DNA of 64,000 bases from Arthrobacter sp. QXT-31 (GCF_001969265.1 NZ_CP019304.1:3162001-3226000), one strand, 5' to 3'; shown: positions 1 through 8,679, numbered from the stretch's first letter. The notes: a model not told the origin generated them from the letters alone. Program-made: numbers and translations.

Positions 1-1
1 C

Positions 2-943
2 AGCGTGGTCGCCGGCCTTGCCGGGGCGGGCCACAACGTCATCTCGGCGGACCGGGACGCCGTTCCGGCCGGCACGTTCCCGGCAGGCGTCGAACAGGAA
101 ACCGCGGACCTGCTGGCCCCCGGTGAGGCGTTCCGCCTCCTGGAACGCACAGCGCCCGACGCCGTCGTCCACCTCGCTGCTATTGCCGTGCCTTTCAGTG
201 CACCCGAGGAGGTCATCCTCAGCACGAACACCCGTCTCGCGTTCACGGTGGTCAGCGCGGCCACAGAACTCGGGATCGGCAAGATTGTCACGGCCAGCAG
301 CCCCACTGTGCTGGGCTACGGCTCCCCGGCCGGCTGGTTGCCGGAGTCCTTTCCGGTGGACGAGGACACGACGCCCCGGCCCTGGAACGCCTACGCCTTG
401 TCCAAGCTGATCGCCGAGCAGACGGTGCAGATGTTCGCCGCCGCCCAAGGCAGCCGGATCCGCTACGCTGCCTTCCGGCCGTGCTACGTCATCTCGCCGG
501 AAGAATGGGACGGTGCCCCCACGCAGCAGGGGCACACGGTCCGCGAAAGGCTCGCCGACCCGGCGCTGTCCGCACCGGCCCTCTTCAACTACGTGGACGC
601 CCGTGACGTGGCCGACTTCCTGGACGTGCTCCTGCGGAACATGGACACCATCCCCAACGGCGAGACGTTCTTCGTGGGCGCGGCCGACGCGCTGGCCACC
701 GAACCGCTGGCCACGCTGCTGCCCCGGTTCTTGACGGGCAGCGCCGAGCTTGCCGCCGGACTTACGGGCACCAGCCCCGCCTTTTCCATCGCCAAAGCCA
801 GGCGGCTGCTCGGCTGGGAACCGAAACGCACGTGGCGCAGCGAGCTGGGCGTTGCCGGTGAAATCAGTGAAGAGGAAACCTTGGTCGGCGCGGCCGCAGC
901 ATCAGCCAGCACAGGATCACCCACACCACAGGAGACCAAATGA
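2..943 (+). CDS. NAD-dependent epimerase/dehydratase, 5' end outside window
   Basis: The frame is open from the first bases, so the true start and the glycine-rich NAD loop lie upstream; about 313 codons are visible. The fold is an extended SDR: an acidic NAD-ribose residue follows strand 2 (ISADRD), VVHLAAIA is strand 4, a Ser pair sits in TASSP, and the catalytic Tyr and Lys are in NAYALSK. It overlaps by 4 nt (ATGA) with a deoxyglucarate dehydratase-like gene. That context suggests oxidation or epimerisation of a hexuronate or aldonate, for example a uronate dehydrogenase role, but the protein is longer than typical uronate dehydrogenases (about 265 residues) and the substrate is not proven. 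Family assignment is firm; function is inferred. Confidence 0.8.
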   Translation, partial: SVVAGLAGAGHNVISADRDAVPAGTFPAGVEQETADLLAPGEAFRLLERTAPDAVVHLAAIAVPFSAPEEVILSTNTRLAFTVVSAATELGIGKIVTASSPTVLGYGSPAGWLPESFPVDEDTTPRPWNAYALSKLIAEQTVQMFAAAQGSRIRYAAFRPCYVISPEEWDGAPTQQGHTVRERLADPALSAPALFNYVDARDVADFLDVLLRNMDTIPNGETFFVGAADALATEPLATLLPRFLTGSAELAAGLTGTSPAFSIAKARRLLGWEPKRTWRSELGVAGEISEEETLVGAAAASASTGSPTPQETK

Positions 944-1845
944 AACTCGACGGCGTACTCTTCTTTCCCGTCACCCCTTTCGGCGCGGACGGCGCAGTGG
1001 ACGTAGAAGTCCTGAGGCAGCACATCGCCTCGCGCCTGGAGCACCGTCCGGGAGGAGTGTTCCCGGCGTGCGGAACCGGTGAGTTCCATGCCCTGAGCAT
1101 CGACGAGGTGCGCACCGTGGTGGCCACCGCCGTCGAAACCGTCAACGGGCAGGTGCCGGTCATCGCCGGCGCCGGGGGACCCTTGGGCCATGCCCTTGCC
1201 GCGGCCCGTGCGGCCGAGGAGGCGGGTGCCGACGCCCTGCTGGTCCTGCCGCCGTACCTGGTCACCGGACCCACCGACGGAGTGGTGGCCTACATCGAGG
1301 CGGTGGCCGGGGCGAGCAGCCTTCCGGTGATCGTGTACCACCGCGGCACGGCCAAATTCACGGCCAAGGCCATCGCCCGGCTCGCCGGCAACCCCAAGGT
1401 GATCGGCTTCAAGGACGGCATCGGCGACGTCGGATTGGCCCAGGAGATCGTCTCCGCCGTCAAAGCCAGAGGACGCGAGGACTTCCTGCTCTTCAACGGG
1501 CTCTTGACCGCCGAACTGACCCAGGGCGCCTACCGCGGACTCGGCATCCCGCTGTACTCCTCGGCCGCCTTCGCCATGGCACCGGAAATCGCCATGGCCT
1601 ACTACGACGCCTACGCCAGCGGCGACGAGGACCGCCGGCAGGCCCTGCTCGACGGCTTCTATGCGCCCCTGGTCCGCCTGCGGGACCAGACGCCGGGCTT
1701 CGGTGTCTCCCTTATCAAGGCCGGGCTGCGGCTCAACGGCCTGGCGGTCGGGCCGGTGCGGCCCCCGCTGGTGGACCCCACCGAAGAGCAGCTCGTGGAG
1801 CTCAAGGCGATCCTGGCCAAGGGCCACGAACTGGCCGGCCGCTGA
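940..1845 (+). CDS. 5-dehydro-4-deoxyglucarate dehydratase-like (DapA superfamily)
   Basis: A 301-residue DHDPS/NAL-superfamily TIM-barrel protein. The Schiff-base lysine is Lys158 in GFKDGIGD, the conserved Tyr133 is in IVYHRG, and the substrate carboxylate loop is CGTGE at 44-48. The FKDGIGD context and the LFFPVTPF start are typical of 5-dehydro-4-deoxyglucarate dehydratase (EC 4.2.1.41), which decarboxylates and dehydrates the keto-deoxy sugar acid to 2,5-dioxopentanoate on the way to 2-oxoglutarate. Stop and start codons overlap on both sides (ATGA before, TGATG after), so the three genes form a tight operon. No semialdehyde dehydrogenase is visible downstream; it may lie upstream or elsewhere. 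Confidence 0.85.
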   Translation: MKLDGVLFFPVTPFGADGAVDVEVLRQHIASRLEHRPGGVFPACGTGEFHALSIDEVRTVVATAVETVNGQVPVIAGAGGPLGHALAAARAAEEAGADALLVLPPYLVTGPTDGVVAYIEAVAGASSLPVIVYHRGTAKFTAKAIARLAGNPKVIGFKDGIGDVGLAQEIVSAVKARGREDFLLFNGLLTAELTQGAYRGLGIPLYSSAAFAMAPEIAMAYYDAYASGDEDRRQALLDGFYAPLVRLRDQTPGFGVSLIKAGLRLNGLAVGPVRPPLVDPTEEQLVELKAILAKGHELAGR

Positions 1846-2978
1846 TGCCGGTCAGGATCACGGGGCTGCACACGCGCCTGATCACGGTGCCGCTGCGGCG
1901 CAGCTGGGGAGCGGAGGCGCCCGAGAACCACATCATTGCCACCAGCCTTTTTACCGATGACGGCGGCGCGGGGCACGGTTTTTCCTGGACCCCCACCATC
2001 GGGCCGCAGGCGGTCAAGGCCCTCCTTGACCACGACATCGCCTCGTTCATCACCGGTCTGGACGCGAAGCCGGAAGTGGTCTGGGACCAGCTCTGGAAGC
2101 GCCTGCATGAGGCAGGCGGGGGCGGGCTGACCACCATCGCGATGGCCGGCGTCGACCTCGCCCTATGGGACCTGGCGGCCCGCAACGCGGGGTCGTCAGT
2201 GGCCGGGCTGCTGGGCCAGCGGCACGAATCAGTGGAGGTCTACGGCTCCGGCGTGAACCTGCACTACACCCTGGACGAACTCGTGGCGCAGACCGAACGA
2301 TGGGTGGCGGCCGGCCACCAGGCCGTAAAGATCAAGGTGGGCAAGCCGGACCTCGCCGAGGACGCCGAACGGGTGGCGGCGGTCCGGTCAGTGCTCGGTC
2401 CCGATCGCCGGCTGATGATCGACGCGAACCAGCGCTGGGACCTGCCCGCTGCCCTCCGCGCCCTGGACGTGCTGGGCCAGTTCGGCCTGGACTGGCTGGA
2501 GGAACCGCTGCGCGCCGACGACCTTTCGGCCTACCGCCGCCTGCGGAAGCAGTCGCCGGTGCCCATCGCCCTGGGTGAGAACGTCCACACCATCTACCGT
2601 TTCCGCGACTTCATCGAGGCCGAAGCGGTGGACATCATCCAGCCCAACGTCGTCCGCGTGGGCGGCATTACGCCGTTCCGGCGCATCGTCGAGCTGGCCG
2701 GCGCCAACAGCACCCGGGTGGCGCCGCACCTGCTGCCGGAGCTGTCCGGCCAGCTGGCCCTGACCCTCGCCGAGGCCGTCAGCGTGGAGGACGTGGAGGA
2801 CGCGTCCTTCGAACAGCTGGGCATCCTGGCCGACCCGTCACCGGTCCGGATCCGCGACAGCCGCCTCTATAGCGAGGACCGGCCGGGCCTTGGGTTCAGC
2901 TTCACCGCCGGACTCGCACCCGAACCGCGGGACCGCGCCTTCGACCTGCCGGCGGACCCTGCGTTCCGGCTCTCGTAA
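1845..2978 (+). CDS. Enolase-superfamily sugar acid dehydratase (mandelate racemase group)
   Basis: A 377-residue MR/MLE-type protein. Residues line up with mandelate racemase: KIK at 162-164 (general base Lys164), metal ligands Asp193 (MIDAN), Glu219 (WLEEP) and Glu245 (ALGEN), and a His at 295 (APHLLPE). The IIQPN-VVRVGG segment resembles galactarate/talarate dehydratases, but the Asp that normally pairs with the active-site His appears to be Asn268. With the preceding dehydratase it most likely converts a hexarate (glucarate or galactarate) to the keto-deoxy acid; other sugar acids remain possible. It is the last gene of the operon and is followed by a strong palindrome. Confidence 0.8.
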   Translation: MPVRITGLHTRLITVPLRRSWGAEAPENHIIATSLFTDDGGAGHGFSWTPTIGPQAVKALLDHDIASFITGLDAKPEVVWDQLWKRLHEAGGGGLTTIAMAGVDLALWDLAARNAGSSVAGLLGQRHESVEVYGSGVNLHYTLDELVAQTERWVAAGHQAVKIKVGKPDLAEDAERVAAVRSVLGPDRRLMIDANQRWDLPAALRALDVLGQFGLDWLEEPLRADDLSAYRRLRKQSPVPIALGENVHTIYRFRDFIEAEAVDIIQPNVVRVGGITPFRRIVELAGANSTRVAPHLLPELSGQLALTLAEAVSVEDVEDASFEQLGILADPSPVRIRDSRLYSEDRPGLGFSFTAGLAPEPRDRAFDLPADPAFRLS

Positions 2979-2996
2979 CTCTCCATCCACCTAACA

Positions 2997-3034
2997 AGAA
3001 GAGGGCGTTCCCGGATCCGGGAACGCCCTCTTCT
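2997..3034. terminator. Perfect 38-nt palindromic bidirectional terminator
   Basis: A perfect inverted repeat of 19 nt per arm with AGAAGAGGGCGTTCCCGG as the core of the left arm. It sits between convergent genes that end at 2978 (+) and 3046 (-). There is no long T-run, but its position and symmetry fit a terminator shared by both strands. Confidence 0.8.
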
Positions 3035-3045
3035 GCTGTTTACGG

Positions 3046-4212
3046 CTACAGCTGCAGCGTCAGCGGCCGGGGGAGTCCGTTGACGTCCGCCGACGGCCAC
3101 CGCGGATCCAGTGTCAGCACGTTTTTGCCAGCCAGGGTCAGCTGGACCGTGTCCTCGATCTTGACGCCAGGGCCGGAAGGATTCCAGGTGAAGGTCTGGT
3201 TGGGCACCACGGCGTCGTCGGTTGCGGGAGTGGCACGGGGATCACGTCCCGCGTACCCGGCCGGCCCGCCCTGGTGGTGCCGCGTCCACTGGTCGGCCCC
3301 GAAGCCGTGCCGGGTGTAGGCTGCCTGGATCTCGGCGAAGATGCCGCTGAGCCGGGCGCCCGGGACCGTGGCCGCGAAAACATCCGCTTCAACTGCCGCG
3401 ATGCGGGCCTCGGCGTCCCGCTCGTCCGGAGTGCCGGCGTCGAACCGCACCCACCTGGTCAGGTTTGCCACCAGGCCGTGCCGCCGGGCGCAGACCACGG
3501 CCATCGCCCGCCGCCCCAGGGGCGCATGCTTGGCGAGCGGGTGCCGGAACGCGCTGCGTGAACTGCCGCTGCACAGCAGGACCAGCGGCTCGGCACCGGC
3601 CGCGACGATCCGGGCCGCCAGGGCGGAAGCGATCTCGAACTCCGTGGTGTCCGGCGTTGCCCCGGACAGGACCTCGGTCATGGCGCCGGCGGCATCGGCG
3701 CACAGCCGCGCATACCGCGCACTCTCACCGGGCAGCATGGACTGCCGCGCCGCCCGCAGCTCAGCTGCCACGGACTTCTCCGCCAGCGGTACGCCGGCTC
3801 CGGCCAGTGCACCGGCAGCGTGGGCCAACTGTCCGTGCCACGGAACCATGTGAAGTCCGACGCCGGGCGGCAGCTCTTCGGCGGCGAGGCGTTCCGCCTC
3901 GTTGCTAAAGGTGATGAGGTGGTCGCCGGTGCGGTCCACGAGAAGGGCGGCTATCGGGTCTCCGGCCAGGCTGATGTGCACGCGGCTGCCGTCGAGGTAC
4001 CAGGTAAGGGCGGTGTGGCTGGTCAGGAGCACGGAATCGTTGCCCTTGGCGTCCAGTATGTCCAGGACGCGTTGCCGTTTGGCGGCCCGGTCGTCCGGGT
4101 TTCCGGGCAGGCTGATATCCGCGGGGGCTGACGGTGCCGCGGGCAGGATAGCTCTGGCCGGCGCGGTTCCAGACAGGGCGGTTTCATTCAGGGCGGTTGC
4201 AGGAACGTTCAT
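3046..4212 (-). CDS. M24 peptidase/creatinase-fold protein with degenerate metal site
   Basis: A 388-residue protein with the two-domain pita-bread layout: an N-terminal creatinase-like domain (about 40-160) and a C-terminal M24 domain (about 165-380). The usual five metal ligands are mostly absent. The region that should carry the two Asp reads VVCARRHG and ANLTRWV, and the Glu of the NEPG-type motif is Asn (TWNPS, 344). The HHQGG at 312-316 and the IEDT Glu (353) are kept. This resembles metal-free members such as creatinase rather than an active Xaa-Pro peptidase. It starts inside the stop of the upstream Gfo/Idh gene (ATGA), so it is probably co-transcribed with it and serves the same sugar pathway. 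Substrate unknown. Confidence 0.75.
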   Translation of the reverse strand: MNVPATALNETALSGTAPARAILPAAPSAPADISLPGNPDDRAAKRQRVLDILDAKGNDSVLLTSHTALTWYLDGSRVHISLAGDPIAALLVDRTGDHLITFSNEAERLAAEELPPGVGLHMVPWHGQLAHAAGALAGAGVPLAEKSVAAELRAARQSMLPGESARYARLCADAAGAMTEVLSGATPDTTEFEIASALAARIVAAGAEPLVLLCSGSSRSAFRHPLAKHAPLGRRAMAVVCARRHGLVANLTRWVRFDAGTPDERDAEARIAAVEADVFAATVPGARLSGIFAEIQAAYTRHGFGADQWTRHHQGGPAGYAGRDPRATPATDDAVVPNQTFTWNPSGPGVKIEDTVQLTLAGKNVLTLDPRWPSADVNGLPRPLTLQL

Positions 4213-6260
4213 GCGGTTTCCCCCAAAGAGTCAGTGAGCCGTGAGACGTCTGTGGTGCTCAGGATGCCGTCGGCGATCAGGACCGTGACGGTGCGCCGGA
4301 CCGGTTTGTCCCGGCTTGCGAGGACAGGCCTGTCCCAGGCGAGCGACAGCCCGACGCCCGGGTAGCCGGCCAGCCGCACGAACCATGGATCCGGTGCCTG
4401 CGGAGCGGCGAGGAACACGAGGGTGGCTGCCCCTTCTGTTTCGGACATTCCGGCTGGCCCGAACACGCCGCTGCATGCCAGCCACGGCGCCACGCTTCCG
4501 TGCACGGCCTCCTCGCCTGCGGCCGCAGCCGTCCAAATGCGCGCGCCGGTAACAGGCGGCAGGCGCCAGAAGAAGCCACCATAGCCGCCGTTTTCCCGGC
4601 CGTTGGAGCCCGGGCTGCCAAGCGGCACGGGCTCCGGTCCTGCGGGTGCAAGTTCAGAGTCGAGGCGCAGCCGCCACACGGACGGGCCGACGGCGTCATA
4701 CCGCCAGCGCCGCTGTTCGGTCAGCAGCGGCGTACCGTCGGGTCCGAACCAGCGCAGTGACTGAACCAGGGCCCCGGGGGACTCGGTTGTATCCGTTATT
4801 TCGATGCGGCCGTGGTCGTCACGCCACACGTACCCGCCGGCCTCGCGCGTATAAGTCCGACCGCCCCAGAAGTTCACGCCGGCAACGTCCTGGATTGCCA
4901 CGCCGGCGCCAAGATGCCATACATGATCGGTGGGCTGGTGGTCGGTCACCACGGTGCCGGCAAGAGTCCGGACAGGATGCAGGTAAGGCCGCGGGGATGA
5001 GCTGGGGCGGATGTGGCTGCCGTCCTGATGGCTTGCTACTTCGCGTCCACCGACGTTGCAAGTGGCTGCCGTCTCCAGCAGTTTGGCCCATGGTGCGCCG
5101 AGTTCGGAGAACGTTGCCTGGGCGAGGAGGGCCCGGTTTGTCAGTTCAGCGATTCCCTCCACGACCGCATGGGCATCATCACCGCTGCCTTCCCACGTGA
5201 TGTACTTGTTGTCGATCTGCCGGGGTGAGGGTGCCGTGCGGATTGCTTCGAGCACAGCCATAAAGGCTCCCGAGCCGGACAGCGGGCTGAGCAGCTCTCC
5301 GCCCGAGGCGCGCACTTCCAGCAGATTCTCCAGCAGGTCCACGCGGGCGAATACTTCCCGGCGCTCGCCGTGGGCAGTGCGCACCACCAGTTCATCCTCG
5401 GTGTAGAAGAGCTCTGCCTTGCCTGCCGTGCCGAAGACAGTTACGGATGGACGTGTCTGCCGGGCAGCGCAAAGGGTCAGCGCGCACGTGAGAACCTGTC
5501 CCGCGGAAGTGCGCACCCTGACTACTGACGTGTCGTCGCTTTCAGTTGGGTGGGCACGGTAGAGATCGGTGTCCACGCCGGCCACATCATCAAGGGTTCG
5601 GGCAGCGGCGACGCTGAGGCCCGTCACCACGGCGTGTGCCAGCGCGTTGGTGGCGACGCCGTCAACAACATCGGTTCCATTGATTGCCCGCTTGCCGGCC
5701 CACCGTGAGCGCTTGAAGTAGCCCCGCGTCCTGAGCCAGGTTCCCTTGGCGCCGAGTCCCAGCACGTCACCGATTTCGCCGTTCGCGATGAGCCCCCGGA
5801 TGGCGGGCAGCGCATCAGATCCCAGGCTTTGGAAGCCAACCTGGACGAGGCGCCCTGCTGACTCGGCGGCCTGCAGCAGTTCCCGGAACTGCTGCAGGGA
5901 CGCCGCCGGAGGCTTCTCAACGTACACGTCCGCGCCTGCAGATATGGCAGCCACGGCGAGGGGAACATGCGTTTGGATGGGGGTAGCCAGGATGACCACA
6001 TCCGGGGCGGTTCCGGCCCGAAGGAGGTGATCGAGAGTCTCGAAGACGGCCACGGATTCCTTCAGGACTCCCTTACCGGGAGGGCGGGGGTCCGCTACAG
6101 CCACGAAGTCGAGCATTCCGGCGGCCTGCAGCCGAGCCAGGTTGGCCAGGTGCCGGGCGCCGAAACCGTGCACGCCGACGAGGGCGATCCGGGGCACTGG
6201 GTTCTGTGGCCTTGGGCGTACATCAGTAGGGGAGGGAGCGTAAGCGGAAGATTGTGACAT
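4209..6260 (-). CDS. Gfo/Idh/MocA oxidoreductase fused to DUF6807 (PmoA-like) domain
   Basis: 683 residues. The N-terminal half (about 23-400) is a Gfo/Idh/MocA NAD(P)-dependent oxidoreductase: GVHGFGARH is the dinucleotide loop (29-37) and VEKPPA (114-119) carries the family EKP Lys. The C-terminal half (about 425-670) begins RPYLHPVRT, contains TDHQPTDHVWHLG and NFWGG, and matches the DUF6807/PmoA-like beta-rich domain often found in carbohydrate loci. The family acts on sugar hydroxyls, and some members cleave glycosides by transient oxidation. A second copy lies at 12186-14270. Three LacI-type operators lie upstream, shared with the divergent ABC importer. Exact reaction unknown. Confidence 0.8.
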   Translation of the reverse strand: MSQSSAYAPSPTDVRPRPQNPVPRIALVGVHGFGARHLANLARLQAAGMLDFVAVADPRPPGKGVLKESVAVFETLDHLLRAGTAPDVVILATPIQTHVPLAVAAISAGADVYVEKPPAASLQQFRELLQAAESAGRLVQVGFQSLGSDALPAIRGLIANGEIGDVLGLGAKGTWLRTRGYFKRSRWAGKRAINGTDVVDGVATNALAHAVVTGLSVAAARTLDDVAGVDTDLYRAHPTESDDTSVVRVRTSAGQVLTCALTLCAARQTRPSVTVFGTAGKAELFYTEDELVVRTAHGERREVFARVDLLENLLEVRASGGELLSPLSGSGAFMAVLEAIRTAPSPRQIDNKYITWEGSGDDAHAVVEGIAELTNRALLAQATFSELGAPWAKLLETAATCNVGGREVASHQDGSHIRPSSSPRPYLHPVRTLAGTVVTDHQPTDHVWHLGAGVAIQDVAGVNFWGGRTYTREAGGYVWRDDHGRIEITDTTESPGALVQSLRWFGPDGTPLLTEQRRWRYDAVGPSVWRLRLDSELAPAGPEPVPLGSPGSNGRENGGYGGFFWRLPPVTGARIWTAAAAGEEAVHGSVAPWLACSGVFGPAGMSETEGAATLVFLAAPQAPDPWFVRLAGYPGVGLSLAWDRPVLASRDKPVRRTVTVLIADGILSTTDVSRLTDSLGETA

Positions 6261-6327
6261 GCGGTTGATCCTTGCCGGTATGTAACTGCTGGACAGGGAG
6301 GAAACGGAAGCACTAGCATCGTATCCG

Positions 6328-6341
6328 AGAAAACGTTTTCT
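6328..6341. promoter_or_regulatory. LacI-family operator, perfect palindrome
   Basis: AGAAAACGTTTTCT is a perfect 14-bp palindrome with the central CG typical of LacI/GalR-family operators. It lies 68 bp upstream of the Gfo/Idh-DUF6807 start. The cognate regulator may be the LacI gene at 14510-15532 or one outside the window. Confidence 0.65.
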
Positions 6342-6406
6342 GGCTCGTGTTTGCGGGCTGGCTTGCGATCATTTTGGTGCGGGACCTGCTCCATTCGCCC
6401 AGCAGG

Positions 6407-6420
6407 GGAAAGCGTTTTCC
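6407..6420. promoter_or_regulatory. LacI-family operator
   Basis: GGAAAGCGTTTTCC is a near-palindrome with central CG. The same 14-mer recurs exactly at 8631-8644 before the binding-protein gene, which supports a shared regulon. Confidence 0.7.
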
Positions 6421-6451
6421 AAAAGTTCCGAAATAATCTGTACATCATCTT

Positions 6452-6465
6452 GGAAAGCGTTTACC
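6452..6465. promoter_or_regulatory. LacI-family operator, third copy
   Basis: GGAAAGCGTTTACC differs by one base from the 6407 site. Three sites within 140 bp would allow cooperative or looped repression of both divergent promoters. Confidence 0.6.
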
Positions 6466-6610
6466 GTTGTACCGACCGCTCCGCAAAAGTGACGAAGGGC
6501 ACAAAGTCCTCCACTTGACCGAAGCTTAAAACCGCGGCAAAGAGCGGCCCTGGGACTTCCCGGGACGGACCGCCCCCGCGGGAATGGCCACGATGACCAA
6601 AGGAGACCGC

Positions 6611-6661
6611 ATGGCCGCTCAAAACATACCCAAGCCGCAGCGAGCGAGGTGTGCCCCGTGA
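6611..6661 (+). CDS. 16-residue leader ORF coupled to permease gene
   Basis: ATG with an excellent ribosome binding site (AAAGGAG, 5 nt spacer) opens a short frame MAAQNIPKPQRARCAP and ends at a TGA that overlaps the GTG start of the first permease (GTGA). The permease itself lacks a comparable ribosome site, so translation is probably coupled from this leader. It could also be a remnant of a gene end. No similarity is recognised. Confidence 0.5.
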   Translation: MAAQNIPKPQRARCAP

Positions 6662-7602
6662 GTGCCATCACCGAACTCACGTCCCTCTCACGCCGAAAGG
6701 GGCCGAAGACTGCCGAAGAAAAGAAGGCAAACGGCCGCGACAACAAGGCCGCCTATATCTTCCTGCTGCCCTGGCTGGTGGGACTGGTGGCCATCACGGT
6801 CGGTCCCATGCTTATGTCGCTGTATCTCTCTTTCACCGACTACAACCTGATTCAGGCCCCGGAGTGGGTAGGTCTGGAGAACTTTCAGCGGATGTTCACC
6901 GATGCGAGGCTGCACAATTCGCTCGGCGTGACGTTTACGTACGTGCTCGTCGGCGTTCCGCTGCAGCTGGCGGTTGCCCTGCTGATCGCGCTGGTGCTCG
7001 ACAAGGGCCTGCGCGGACTGCCGTTCTACCGTTCGATCTTCTATTTACCATCGCTACTGGGCGGCTCCGTGGCAATCGCAATCCTGTGGAAGCAGATCTT
7101 CGGCACCACGGGTCTGGTGAACCAAGTACTTGCCCTTGCCGGCATCGAGGGGCCGGGATGGATTTCGGACCCGAGCACGGCGCTGGGGTCGATCATCCTG
7201 CTCCACGTCTGGACCTTCGGTGCTCCGATGATCATCTTCCTGGCCGGCCTGCGCCAGATACCCAACATGTACTACGAAGCCGCGGAAGTGGACGGGGCCA
7301 CCAAGCTCCAGCGGTTCTGGCGCATTACGCTTCCGCTCCTGAGCCCCATCATCTTCTTCAACCTTGTGCTGCAGATCATCGGATCATTCCAGTCGTTCAC
7401 CCAGGCGTTCATCGTCTCCGGCGGCAACGGCGGCCCTTCGGATTCGACCATGTTCTTCACGCTCTACCTCTACCAAAAAGGCTTCGGCCAGTTCGATATG
7501 GGATACGCCTCCGCCATGGCCTGGTTCCTGCTGGTCATCATCGGCGCCTTCACCGCCATCAACTTCATCGCTGCAAAGTATTGGGTTTTCTATGACGACT
7601 AA
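6658..7602 (+). CDS. Sugar ABC transporter permease (MalF/UgpA type)
   Basis: A binding-protein-dependent importer subunit of the CUT1 carbohydrate family, with about six transmembrane segments starting at YIFLLPWLVGLVAI after a lysine/arginine-rich cytoplasmic N-terminus. The EAA loop that contacts the ATPase is visible (YEAAEVDGAT, followed by FWRITLPLL). GTG at 6658 is chosen because it overlaps the stop of the leader ORF; an in-frame GTG 9 nt upstream is possible. It overlaps the second permease by 11 nt. No ATP-binding subunit is encoded nearby, so it probably uses a shared MsmX/UgpC-type ATPase. Confidence 0.9.
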   Translation: MSAITELTSLSRRKGPKTAEEKKANGRDNKAAYIFLLPWLVGLVAITVGPMLMSLYLSFTDYNLIQAPEWVGLENFQRMFTDARLHNSLGVTFTYVLVGVPLQLAVALLIALVLDKGLRGLPFYRSIFYLPSLLGGSVAIAILWKQIFGTTGLVNQVLALAGIEGPGWISDPSTALGSIILLHVWTFGAPMIIFLAGLRQIPNMYYEAAEVDGATKLQRFWRITLPLLSPIIFFNLVLQIIGSFQSFTQAFIVSGGNGGPSDSTMFFTLYLYQKGFGQFDMGYASAMAWFLLVIIGAFTAINFIAAKYWVFYDD

Positions 7603-8539
7603 GCTGGAGACGCTGCCCGCCCCGAGCAAGAAAGCTCCGGCCGGCAAGCCAACGAACCCCCGACGGCCACGCAAAAGCCGTGAATCGCCCGGCACCCTGG
7701 CCTTTAGCCGCCAGGCGCGGTCCAAAGCCCTGATCAAGCACGCGATCCTGATCGTCACCGGCGGAGTCATGATCTACCCGCTGCTGTGGATGGTTGTTTC
7801 CTCGCTGCGTTCCAATGAGCTCATCTTCCGCGAGCCCAGCCTGTGGCTCAACAGCCTCGAAATGGGCAATTACACCGACGGTTGGTCGGCGCTGACCCAC
7901 CCGTTCGGCCACTACATGATCAATTCCGCGGTGGTTGTGCTCGGATCCATCCTGGGCAACCTGATCTCCTGCTCCATGGCCGCTTACGCATTCGCGAGGC
8001 TCCAGTTCACAGGGCAGAAGATCTTCTTCGGCATCATGCTGCTCACGATCATGCTGCCGTTCCACGTGGTGATTGTCCCGCAGTACATCCTGTTCTCGCA
8101 GATCGGCTGGGTGAACACCTTCTGGCCGCTCATCGTACCGAAACTCCTGGCAACGGACGCGTTCTTCGTGTTCCTCATGGTCCAGTTCATCCGCGGCATT
8201 CCAAAGGAACTGGACGAGGCTGCAAGGATCGACGGCGCCGGCCATCCGCGGATCTTCCTGCGCGTGATTCTGCCGCTGATGGTTCCCGCGTTGGCCACCA
8301 CCACCATCTTTACCTTCATCTGGACCTGGAACGACTTCTTTGGGGCCCTCATCTACCTGACGGACCCCGACATGTTCACGGTTCCCGTGGCGCTGCGGGC
8401 GTTCGTGGATTCGCAGTCCGCCACCAGCTGGGGCTCACTGTTCGCCATGTCCATCGTTTCCCTTCTGCCCGTGTTCCTGGTTTTCCTCTTTGGACAGAGA
8501 TTCCTCATCAAGGGAATCGCGACGACCGGCATCAAGTAG
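7592..8539 (+). CDS. Sugar ABC transporter permease (MalG/UgpE type)
   Basis: A 315-residue second integral subunit of the CUT1 importer. A basic, proline-rich N-terminus of about 45 residues precedes transmembrane segment 1 (HAILIVTGGVMIYPLLW). The EAA motif LDEAARIDGAG is followed by RVILPLMVP. ATG 7592 lies inside the end of the first permease gene, a normal coupling arrangement. The following 140 bp hold an operator and the ribosome site of the binding-protein gene, so that gene may also have its own promoter. Confidence 0.9.
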   Translation: MTTKLETLPAPSKKAPAGKPTNPRRPRKSRESPGTLAFSRQARSKALIKHAILIVTGGVMIYPLLWMVVSSLRSNELIFREPSLWLNSLEMGNYTDGWSALTHPFGHYMINSAVVVLGSILGNLISCSMAAYAFARLQFTGQKIFFGIMLLTIMLPFHVVIVPQYILFSQIGWVNTFWPLIVPKLLATDAFFVFLMVQFIRGIPKELDEAARIDGAGHPRIFLRVILPLMVPALATTTIFTFIWTWNDFFGALIYLTDPDMFTVPVALRAFVDSQSATSWGSLFAMSIVSLLPVFLVFLFGQRFLIKGIATTGIK

Positions 8540-8630
8540 GTGCGAACTAACGACGCGCCTGGATTCCGGTAACAACGGACCAACCACCCGCAGTACTTGT
8601 AAGACAAGATAGCTACTTATATTATTAGTT

Positions 8631-8644
8631 GGAAAGCGTTTTCC
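8631..8644. promoter_or_regulatory. LacI-family operator before binding-protein gene
   Basis: GGAAAGCGTTTTCC, identical to the 6407 site, directly follows an AT-rich stretch (ACTTATATTATTAG) that could hold a -10 box. It suggests independent, repressible expression of the abundant binding protein. Confidence 0.65.
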
Positions 8645-8679
8645 TCATCCTTCAAGATCAAAGAAGATCGGAGTGAACT

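Larger units (their letters stand above)
6261..6610. promoter_or_regulatory. Divergent regulatory region between Gfo/Idh-DUF6807 gene and sugar ABC importer
   Basis: A 350-bp region without a gene. It holds three LacI-family operator-like sites (6328, 6407, 6452) and the ribosome binding site AAAGGAG at about 6599-6605 for the 16-codon leader ORF. No unambiguous -35/-10 pair was identified. Confidence 0.6.
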
